Part shown: positions 44,462-51,927 of the stretch, one piece after another
How positions within the stretch are numbered: position 1 is the stretch's first letter
Layout: each line of letters begins with the position of its first letter
Assembly (NCBI RefSeq): GCF_900143695.1
Contig: NZ_FRFE01000031.1
Location: 1-60,912 of the forward strand
Origin: Desulfopila aestuarii DSM 18488
Lineage (GTDB): Bacteria > Desulfobacterota > Desulfobulbia > Desulfobulbales > Desulfocapsaceae
DNA: 60,912 nt
Direction: 5' to 3'
Made by a program: the position numbers and the translations under genes
Notes under the pieces: model-generated
The model's input: only the letters and a program-made list of their open reading frames with translations
Database searches by the model: none
What the model was told of the DNA's origin: nothing

Positions 44462-47020
44462 ATGAGACGGATTCTCATGACGCAGTTGCTGGCGACATCG
44501 TTGTGTTTGATGATGGTGGCTATTTTCAGTGGTTTTGGCTTTGCCTCTCCCGTGGAGATCGCCACCGGCCCCGACGGGCTGTTGCAGATGGAGCAGCAGG
44601 GCAAGGTCACGGTCCGCGCCCTGCGGGGCTGGGGCCGGCTGCCCGACGAGTACGTGAAACTGGCGCAGCGGATGAGGCAGGAGGCCGGGCTGGACCTTCT
44701 GGGGGCGAACCTTGATCAGATCAGGCAGTGGAGCGCCGACCCAGCCATGGCACAGTTCGGAGCCGACCTATCGAAGCTGGCCGCCTTGATGGAGGGGGGC
44801 GAGCATCTCGACTGGGCGCAACACCCCCCGGACGCCTCCTTGTCCGCCGGCACCCTCCTACGTAGCGGGGGTACGCGCTGGGCGCAGGCGGCGGACGGTC
44901 CCGTCGAAGTCCCGGGCGCGATAAAGGCCGAGTCCGCTTCGACCGAGCCTGCCCAGGCTGCGTCCGAACAGGCGGCCCTGCCTCCCGCAGCCCCGAGCGA
45001 CGCTGGTCCGGCGGACGGGCTGGAATTTCCCGTCAACGACCAGGTGCCAGGCACATACAGGGTCAAGCTGCGCGCGGAAGGTCTCACGCCGGCCAAGGCC
45101 GAGGACGTCCCCTACTTCCAGCGCCGCCTCCAGAGCATGATCCCCGGGAACCCGGCAGTTTTCGAGGGCGAGAAGCGCTATTTCGACAAGCTTGGCGAGT
45201 ACATGACCGTCCGGCCCGTGCTTGAAGGCGACAATCCCTATGACCTCGTTCTCGGGTTCGTCGCCCTGGACACCCCCGTGGTCATCCGCGTCGACGCCCC
45301 AGAGAACCCCGAGATAGCTTTGAGCGACCAGGAGATCCGGGACAAGGTCTCCTACCGGGTGGTCGGCAAGACGGTACTTGTCTACCGCCATGACGAGGCC
45401 ACGGGAGAGGCGGATATCAACTTCGAGGAGAGCCGTGACGGCATGGTGCGCTGGACCCCGCGCGCTGATCCCGGTTCCGGTCGCCCCGTAGGCCCCCGGG
45501 TGCTGGGAATATACATGTCCTACAAGATCAGAAAGTATGTCGGGGACAATGAACTGGGCACCCTGAGCACCAGCCAACACCGCATCGGCTGGGTTGTAGC
45601 GGCCATGCCGGGCGATGTGTACGAGCATGAAGGGGCACTCTACGCTGTGGGTCAGGACGAGTCTCTTTCGGCAGGAGGGACGGCAGGTGCAACCGCGGCG
45701 GCCGAGAACTTCGATTTCGAGGTGTCACAGTACGCCCTCGATGAAGGGGCTATCAAACTGTCCGATGACCTGCGTCACGTTGCCTGGGTCGAAGGGGAGA
45801 AGAAGGGGCAGAAGCGTGTCATCGTCAACGGTGTGGCCGGTAAATGGTACGACGATGTCAAAGGCTATGGTATGCGTTTTACGCCAGGGGGGGAAACGTT
45901 CTGTTTCCAGGCAGAACTTGGCGAGAAGGAGGTGCTCGTCTGCAATGGGGTTGACGGTCCGGTCTTCGACGACATCGATTTCATGGAAATGAGCATCGAC
46001 GGGGCCCATGTATTGGTCGGAGGCAATGCGGGCGGTACGAATCTGGTCTATCTCGACGGCAAGAAGGTTCGGCAGACCGCCAACCGCGTTCGTGAAGGAA
46101 TGGTGGCCTGGAACGGCAAGGCTGCCTGGGTCGAGCGGGGCCGCAACGATCAGACCGGCGGCGAGTTCGCCATGGTCGTGACCGCAGAGGGTGTCGAGGG
46201 ACAGAAATATCCGGCAATTCACAGCAATCTTCATTTCACGAAGAACCGCGCCGAGCTCTATTATATCGCCGAGAAGGAGGATAAAATGCGCTTCCTGGTG
46301 CGTGATAGCGAAGAGCTCAAGCCCACCATGGGCTATGGTTACAAATTCACCGTCACGGAGGATGGCGCGTACTACTCGTACGTGGGCTATCTGGAAGACA
46401 AGGTGCGGTCCATGGTGGTGAACGGTACGATCGGTGATGAATTCAATGACATATGGAACCCGGCAACCTTCAGCGCCGATGGCTCGCGGCATATCTATTC
46501 AGGCAAGAGGGGCGAGGAGGCTTTTCTGATTGTCGACGGGCAGGTCGTGACCCATGGGTACGGGGCGCTAAAGAGTGTGATTGGGGAAACTTTCAGCCCC
46601 GACGGCAGCCGCTGGGCGGCTGGCTTACAGTTGAGCGAGGAGGAGTACGCGGTGGTGGTGGACGGCAATGAGGTCGGTCGCGGCCAGGGTTCGCCCCGGA
46701 AGATCGTTTTCAGCCCTGACGGGGCTCGGGTTGGATGGCTGGAAAAGCAGAAGAAATCATGGAAGGCATATGTCGACGGCCAGGCTGGGCCGGAGTTCCG
46801 GGAAATCTATGACGACGAGCCGCCGCAGTTCAGTCCAGACGGTAAATCCTTTGTCTATTTTGCCAGGGACACGGAGAAAAAGATGCACATCGTGGTGTTC
46901 GGGGGCGAGGACAGGGTGCATGACATCATCCCCCCCAGGGCAGTCTTCACTCCCTCTGGCGTGGAGTATCTGGCCATCGACGGCACCCGGTTCCGGAAAC
47001 ACGCCATCGAATTGCCCTGA
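44462..47020 (+). CDS. Exported TVRAL-domain protein with beta-propeller
   Basis: An 852-residue protein with signal peptide ending FAS, a TVRAL domain at residues about 39-118 (KVTVRALRGWGRLP, GLDLLGA, EHLDW), an LRSGGTRW segment shared with the 51928 protein, a Pro/Ala linker and a C-terminal WD40/PD40-like propeller with repeated FSPDGxxxxx motifs (for example FSPDGSRWAAG, FSPDGARVGWL, FSPDGKSFVYF) and repeated VVVDG/VVNG strands. It follows the DUF4352 gene and precedes a terminator. It probably binds a protein or polysaccharide in the envelope. Confidence 0.75.
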   Translation: MRRILMTQLLATSLCLMMVAIFSGFGFASPVEIATGPDGLLQMEQQGKVTVRALRGWGRLPDEYVKLAQRMRQEAGLDLLGANLDQIRQWSADPAMAQFGADLSKLAALMEGGEHLDWAQHPPDASLSAGTLLRSGGTRWAQAADGPVEVPGAIKAESASTEPAQAASEQAALPPAAPSDAGPADGLEFPVNDQVPGTYRVKLRAEGLTPAKAEDVPYFQRRLQSMIPGNPAVFEGEKRYFDKLGEYMTVRPVLEGDNPYDLVLGFVALDTPVVIRVDAPENPEIALSDQEIRDKVSYRVVGKTVLVYRHDEATGEADINFEESRDGMVRWTPRADPGSGRPVGPRVLGIYMSYKIRKYVGDNELGTLSTSQHRIGWVVAAMPGDVYEHEGALYAVGQDESLSAGGTAGATAAAENFDFEVSQYALDEGAIKLSDDLRHVAWVEGEKKGQKRVIVNGVAGKWYDDVKGYGMRFTPGGETFCFQAELGEKEVLVCNGVDGPVFDDIDFMEMSIDGAHVLVGGNAGGTNLVYLDGKKVRQTANRVREGMVAWNGKAAWVERGRNDQTGGEFAMVVTAEGVEGQKYPAIHSNLHFTKNRAELYYIAEKEDKMRFLVRDSEELKPTMGYGYKFTVTEDGAYYSYVGYLEDKVRSMVVNGTIGDEFNDIWNPATFSADGSRHIYSGKRGEEAFLIVDGQVVTHGYGALKSVIGETFSPDGSRWAAGLQLSEEEYAVVVDGNEVGRGQGSPRKIVFSPDGARVGWLEKQKKSWKAYVDGQAGPEFREIYDDEPPQFSPDGKSFVYFARDTEKKMHIVVFGGEDRVHDIIPPRAVFTPSGVEYLAIDGTRFRKHAIELP

Positions 47021-47027
47021 GCATAAT

Positions 47028-47063
47028 GTCCCGCCTTGGAACATCGGAGCGGGACGCTCTTTT
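47028..47063 (+). terminator. Rho-independent terminator of the island operon
   Basis: GTCCCGC (47028-47034) pairs with GCGGGAC (47049-47055), followed by GCTCTTTT. It lies 8 bp after the stop of the 44462 gene and likely ends the transcript that began at 33185. Confidence 0.75.
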
Positions 47064-47365
47064 CTGACGAGAATACGGCAAATCAAACGGCAGTAGCCTA
47101 ACCCCGAATATTGTGTCTGCTGGTTCCATAGTCGAGGTATCAAGGGTGTAGTTGTAGTGTTCTACCGTAAGCCTTTGATAGCGAGGGGTATTGGACCAGA
47201 AGATACGCCCGAAGGGGTGGAAAAGTATTTTTTGTTTTCGGATACAGATTGTAACTGACGTATTATATTTCCATTTGTTGATAATGATCTGAAATGAAAT
47301 GATATATAATCAATTCAGGCAGATTTTCATGCACTGTCCGGGCTAAAGATTGTCGAAGAGAACGT
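47064..47365. other. AT-rich gap between convergent genes
   Basis: No gene seen. This stretch is AT-rich compared with the coding DNA on both sides and separates the plus-strand operon terminator from the minus-strand terminator hairpin. Confidence 0.4.
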
Positions 47366-47403
47366 GCGATCGGTTGTGAGGATGAAGCCTCACAACCGAT
47401 CGC
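47366..47403 (-). terminator. 16-bp perfect inverted repeat after the long minus-strand gene
   Basis: The arms 47366-47381 and 47388-47403 are exact inverted repeats (starting GCGATCGGTTGTG) around a 6-base loop. The hairpin lies 55 bp beyond the stop of the gene ending at 47458 and would end its transcript, although no strong T-run follows on the minus strand. Confidence 0.6.
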
Positions 47404-47457
47404 GCGTTGCGCTGTCAGGTTTTTCCCGGCGGTGAAAATACCTGACTCAGGGGGGTG

Positions 47458-50400
47458 TCAGGACTTGCCGAACTTGATCAGCGACTCAAGGAAGTTGCGA
47501 AGGTCATGGGTCACCTCCAGTGAGCTCTTGCCGCCCGACAGCAGGCGGATGCGGCGGTCGGCCTCCAGCGGGTTGATGCGGCCCGAGCCCATGCCCTCCA
47601 GAACTTCGTTCATCTTCTCCCAGTAGTTTTTGTGTTTCATGAATGCCTCGTAGTTGGCCTTGTCCGTCTTGGGCGGGAGCTTTTCCTCCAGGAGGGGCTT
47701 GAGGCGCCTGTGGTACTCCTTGGCCGTGCTGCGGGAGATTTCCACGTGCTTCTCGATGCGGGTGAACGGCTGGTCCTTTCTCCGCAGGTGGTCGCCCTTG
47801 AACTGGTTGACATCGGCGGTCTGTCCGGCCCAGGCCTTGTTGGCCCTCAGGATGCCGTTCCTCTCGATGATGGCCAGATCCTTGTAGGCTTCGGAGTGCC
47901 CGCCCGTGGTAACGGTCTCCCAGGAGCGCTGGGGATTCTGGCCAGTGACTTCTTTGTAAGATTCTTCCCATTTTTTTTGGGCCTCGGCCTGCCACAGGCT
48001 CTCGGGCACGGGGCGGGCGTTCTTTTTCGGCGCGATGGGCAGGCCGTTGGCGTCGAATTTGACCTGTCTGGCTATGTCAAAATCCGTATTCACGGTCTTG
48101 CCTTGTCCGGCATTGCGGATCGACGTGAGGTCCTCGGGGTTCCATTCGGCGCTCATTTTCTGGTGGAAGGTCTTTTCCACGCGATTGTGGACGCGGTCCA
48201 TGCTGTTCACGAAGCGCTTGACCATCTCTCTATTCTTGGGATTGCGTTGATGGCTCTTCATGATCATCTTGGCCTGGGGCGAGGAGTGGATCATGATCGA
48301 GCGTTCGTCCAGTTCGCGCAGGATCTTCTTGATCTCCGAGGGTGGTGCCTTTTCCTTGCGAGCCGTCTGCAACTTCTTGAAGGTGCTCTTGTACGAATTG
48401 ACGCGCTTGCGGCCTTCGACAATCCCGGCCTTGTAGCCCTTAAACTCCACCTCGGTCAGGGGCCGGTTGAAGCCGTCGTCGGGGATGCCCGAGGGCTTGA
48501 TCTTGCCCAGACTCGGCGTGTTCTGTCCGTCCGGGGCCTCGACCTTGCCCGACGCCTTGGGGGCGTCCGGCGCGTCGGCGCGAGCGCCCCCACGGCCCTT
48601 CACGGCGCCATAGCCCCGTGACACTCCCCTGGCCACGAAGCCCATGGCCTTGTCCATGGCGATGCCCTTGGCAACTTCCCAGCCCGCGCCCTTGAAGCCT
48701 TGCTCCCAGCCGCCGCCGCTCTCCACGGCGGCCTCGAAGCCCCGGTAGGCGTCCACCGCCACGCCCGTGAGCTGGTTGTAGGAACCGCCCACGCGCAGGA
48801 AGGCCTCCTTGGGTCCGCCCTCGATGTAGCCGAGCGTGCCCTGGTAGACCCGGTTCACGGCCGGACCGCCGATGAAGGACAGGCCCATGAGAGTCTTGTC
48901 GGCGAAGCTTTTGGTCGTCTCGGCCGTTTGCAGGCAGGTGTCGGCCCACTCGGCGTCGGCGTCGGCCTTTTTCTTTTCGTCTTCCCAGTGGCCCGTGGCC
49001 ACCCCGTAAACCTCCTTGATGACCTCCGAAGCCTTGGCCGTGTCCGTGGCCGTCATGACCTCGGGGCTGAATCCCTTGGAGACGATCTCGCGGACTTTGG
49101 CGGCCTTGTCGTAGGGCAGGGTGTCGGCCATGGACAGGGCTTTCTTCATGGCCCGGTCGACCTTCTCCATCTTGCGCTGGTCGGCCGCGATGTTCTGGAT
49201 GAACTGGCTGCGCGCGTAGTCGTCCCAGGCCGAGCGGGTGTGCACGATGACGCCGGTCTTGAGGCTCTCGATGCGATCCTGCTCGGCCTGGATGTTGGCC
49301 CTGGCATGCAGGACGCGCATCTCCAGGTCGTGGCGGCGGACGGGGTCCGTCTCCTTTGCGATCTCGGCGACATCCTTTTCCATGTTGCGCTGGATGCTCT
49401 CCACGTTGGCCGAGTGGAATTCGATGGCCTCCTGGTCGATGACGCGCCGCTCTTCGGCGGGCTGGTCGTCGACGATGTGCAGGGGGGTGTCCTCGGGGCC
49501 GATCTCGGCCACGGGTTCCTGCGCTTCCACGGGCTTTTCCTCTTCCCTATTTTCTTGCTGGGGGGGCTGCTTGGGCACAGGGGCCTCGGCGACCTGTTGC
49601 GGCGCGCCGCCGGCCACCAGGGCGTCGAACTGACGCAGGCGGGCCTCTTCGGAGTCGGCCAGCTTGTCGCCCATGGCGGCCCATTTCATGGCGGCGGCGT
49701 GGAAGGCTTCCTGGGTGCGATAATGAGCCAGGGTGTCCTTGATGGTCGAGTCATTCATTTCGTGGCCGATGCCCGCGCCGATGGTCTCCTTCAGCTGCGC
49801 CTCGGGGTTTTCGATAAGCTTGGCCGCTTCCAGACGTTCCGCAAGGATGCGGTCGTTCTTGATGCGCGCCTCTTCGAACAGGTCAGGCGATATTTCGGAA
49901 AATTCCGGGAAGGGCCCACCCGTATACCGCTGGGCATGAAGAACCCAGGGCTCCCCGTCTTCGTCCGTGTATGTGAAGTTGATCGTATCGCTCTCGAGGC
50001 CGGACAGGATGTCGATGCTGTTCAGATCGACGGGCTCGACGTACCCGTACTCCTTCTCATCGTAGGTTCCAGTGTCCAGAGCGATGCAGTAATAGGTTTC
50101 GGATTTTCCATAAGAGTAAATAAGGAAATGGTATGGCTGGTGCATGATGGAGCCGCCGCTCTCCCCCACGTAGTTATTGGGATGGATGATGTACCCGACC
50201 CACTCGCCCTCGGGTCCCGGCTGCTCCACCAGAGCTTTCAGGAAATCCTTGGCGCCCTTGTACCGCTGCTGGCCCTCGGTCATGAGAGTTCTGCCGTCGG
50301 GCGGGTTGCCCAGAGCGACCAGTTCGGCCACGACTTCGTCCAGGCGCTTCTGGCAGGACAGGATGGTGTTGCGGTGCTGCCGGGCCAGAGTCACGCCCTC

Positions 50401-51348
50401 CATAGCCAGGGCCGGGTCGTCGGCCTCGGACGCCCAGGCGATCTGCTCCATAGCTTCTTCGAGACGGGCGCCGGCCTCGGCCACAGCGCCGCGCAGGGAC
50501 AGGAACTCACCCAGCAGCGGGTTGAACCTGTTCAGGTAGTCCACGGCCTCGGGGGAGGGGTACTGGCGCAGCACGCCCCAGGTCCTGCGGAAGGACTGCT
50601 CCTCGGCCTCGGACATGGGGCCGTAGACCATGCGCATGCCCTCCATGGCCGCGGCCACGGCCCCGTCCCACTGGGTCGGGGTCAGAGCGTTGATGTCCAG
50701 GAATGGAGCGGATTTCATGGGCGGCAGGGCGGTCGGTTCGACGTTCGAGGCGGCGAAAGGGACGCCGGCCGTCTGGACGGTGGGGCTTTCCGGGTCGGCA
50801 GCGGAATCCTCTTCCGGGGCCGGGATCCCTTCAGCGAGAATCGCGGCCAGCTCCGCCTCCAGGGCCGCATCATCGGCCGGGAAGCTTTCCATGACGTTGG
50901 TGGCCGCCTCCTGCGGTGCGCTGTCCGCAGATCCTTCGGCCGTTCCGGCCTCACGCATGGCCTCGGCGACCAGACCCAGGCTCTCACGCTCTGCAGGCGA
51001 GAGCGTCGCACCATGCTCCTGTAATATGGCGCCGAGTTGCTCAGGCGTGGCACCGAGCACATCGATGCCTTTGGCGCGCAACCCGGCCAGGGGGGCCATG
51101 GCGGCGGCCGGGATGCGACCATAGCCGACCAGGGCCCGGACTGTCAGGGCGTTCTTTTCGGCCAGGCCGCGCAGGGTCTCGTCGGCTCCGGCCCGCTGTG
51201 AAACCGTGGCGGAACTGCCGGCTGAAACCGTGTTGGGGCCTGCTCCGGTCTGGGCCAGGGCAGCGGCTGCACCAAAAAGGCACACAAAGCATAGAAGCAG
51301 CGCGACAAAGGGCAAGGTGTGAACTGGAACGCGATTGGGCGGGATCAT
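47458..51348 (-). CDS. Very large exported TVRAL-domain protein of toxin-like architecture
   Basis: About 1296 residues: a signal peptide starting MIPPNRVPVHTLPF, a TVRAL domain at residues about 59-135 (ALTVRALVGYGRIP, GIDVLGA), an acidic Ala-rich linker, a globular middle (EWVGYIIHPNNYVGESGG, YYCIALDTGTYDEKEYGYV), a Glu/Gln-rich coiled coil, a Gly/Ala hydrophobic segment (GFKGAGWEVAKGIAMDKAMG) and a basic C-terminal region of about 300 residues with conserved-looking His/Asp/Lys but no recognised catalytic motif. The multi-part order (leader, long stalk, Gly-rich hydrophobic joint, variable tail) resembles polymorphic toxins. An upstream start at 51543 is possible but would place 65 non-signal residues first. 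Function unproven. Confidence 0.65.
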   Translation of the reverse strand: MIPPNRVPVHTLPFVALLLCFVCLFGAAAALAQTGAGPNTVSAGSSATVSQRAGADETLRGLAEKNALTVRALVGYGRIPAAAMAPLAGLRAKGIDVLGATPEQLGAILQEHGATLSPAERESLGLVAEAMREAGTAEGSADSAPQEAATNVMESFPADDAALEAELAAILAEGIPAPEEDSAADPESPTVQTAGVPFAASNVEPTALPPMKSAPFLDINALTPTQWDGAVAAAMEGMRMVYGPMSEAEEQSFRRTWGVLRQYPSPEAVDYLNRFNPLLGEFLSLRGAVAEAGARLEEAMEQIAWASEADDPALAMEGVTLARQHRNTILSCQKRLDEVVAELVALGNPPDGRTLMTEGQQRYKGAKDFLKALVEQPGPEGEWVGYIIHPNNYVGESGGSIMHQPYHFLIYSYGKSETYYCIALDTGTYDEKEYGYVEPVDLNSIDILSGLESDTINFTYTDEDGEPWVLHAQRYTGGPFPEFSEISPDLFEEARIKNDRILAERLEAAKLIENPEAQLKETIGAGIGHEMNDSTIKDTLAHYRTQEAFHAAAMKWAAMGDKLADSEEARLRQFDALVAGGAPQQVAEAPVPKQPPQQENREEEKPVEAQEPVAEIGPEDTPLHIVDDQPAEERRVIDQEAIEFHSANVESIQRNMEKDVAEIAKETDPVRRHDLEMRVLHARANIQAEQDRIESLKTGVIVHTRSAWDDYARSQFIQNIAADQRKMEKVDRAMKKALSMADTLPYDKAAKVREIVSKGFSPEVMTATDTAKASEVIKEVYGVATGHWEDEKKKADADAEWADTCLQTAETTKSFADKTLMGLSFIGGPAVNRVYQGTLGYIEGGPKEAFLRVGGSYNQLTGVAVDAYRGFEAAVESGGGWEQGFKGAGWEVAKGIAMDKAMGFVARGVSRGYGAVKGRGGARADAPDAPKASGKVEAPDGQNTPSLGKIKPSGIPDDGFNRPLTEVEFKGYKAGIVEGRKRVNSYKSTFKKLQTARKEKAPPSEIKKILRELDERSIMIHSSPQAKMIMKSHQRNPKNREMVKRFVNSMDRVHNRVEKTFHQKMSAEWNPEDLTSIRNAGQGKTVNTDFDIARQVKFDANGLPIAPKKNARPVPESLWQAEAQKKWEESYKEVTGQNPQRSWETVTTGGHSEAYKDLAIIERNGILRANKAWAGQTADVNQFKGDHLRRKDQPFTRIEKHVEISRSTAKEYHRRLKPLLEEKLPPKTDKANYEAFMKHKNYWEKMNEVLEGMGSGRINPLEADRRIRLLSGGKSSLEVTHDLRNFLESLIKFGKS

Positions 51349-51927
51349 ATCGTGTCTACTCCATATAACTGATTTTAATTGCGCAACATATATGGGTTCG
51401 AGCGAAATTGCAATCGCACAAATCTTGCATAAGGCCTTGCGACCGGCCCTCTGCTTGGCCGATATCTTTCCTGCGGGTAACTTCAGGTTCGACCGCAGTT
51501 TGATATGCACATGGATGCCCGGATTCGCCCCCACAAATTTCACGGATGTCTCTTCTTCATCCTGTAGGGCTCAGAACGCACTTTTACCGTAGCCCCGGTC
51601 TTCTCTGCATACCAGGGCAATGCGCAATCCTCCAATCAGCCAGAAACACGTTCCGCCGCAACTGCCGCAAATGCGCGTTGGAATGTGCCGGCGGCAAACA
51701 TTGCCGGCCACTGGTGGCATCGTCTTTTTTCATCGGAATCGCAAAAACGGTCGTTTGCGCCGCGCTGGCAGGCGGCATGGTCAAGAATGGGTGCTGCACC
51801 TGTTGCCAGCGTGCGTTCAACCCTTGCCTTGAGCACCTCTTTACGGGTACGGTTATGAAAAAACTCGGCGTGAGCATATGAAGATTGCGCCGAAAGCCGT
51901 TGCTTTTGGATGCCAGGAGGGGTTGGA
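51349..51927. other. Divergent promoter region between two TVRAL genes
   Basis: About 580 bp between the divergent genes starting at 51348 and 51928. Several short frames occur but none has a ribosome site with coding character. It must hold both promoters; no clear -10/-35 pair was picked. Confidence 0.45.

Noticed and set aside
47366-47403. The 16-bp inverted repeat as an integrase attachment site
   Set aside because: It sits between convergent genes, 55 bp after a stop codon, which fits a terminator; no recombinase gene is near.
48700-51024. 774-residue plus-strand frame opposite the large minus-strand gene
   Set aside because: High GC creates long antisense frames here; the minus-strand frame has a signal peptide and a TVRAL domain while this one has no sensible motif.
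51584-51877. Short frames in the divergent promoter at 51.3-51.9 kb as genes
   Set aside because: They lack ribosome sites and coding character, and they overlap the space needed for two promoters.
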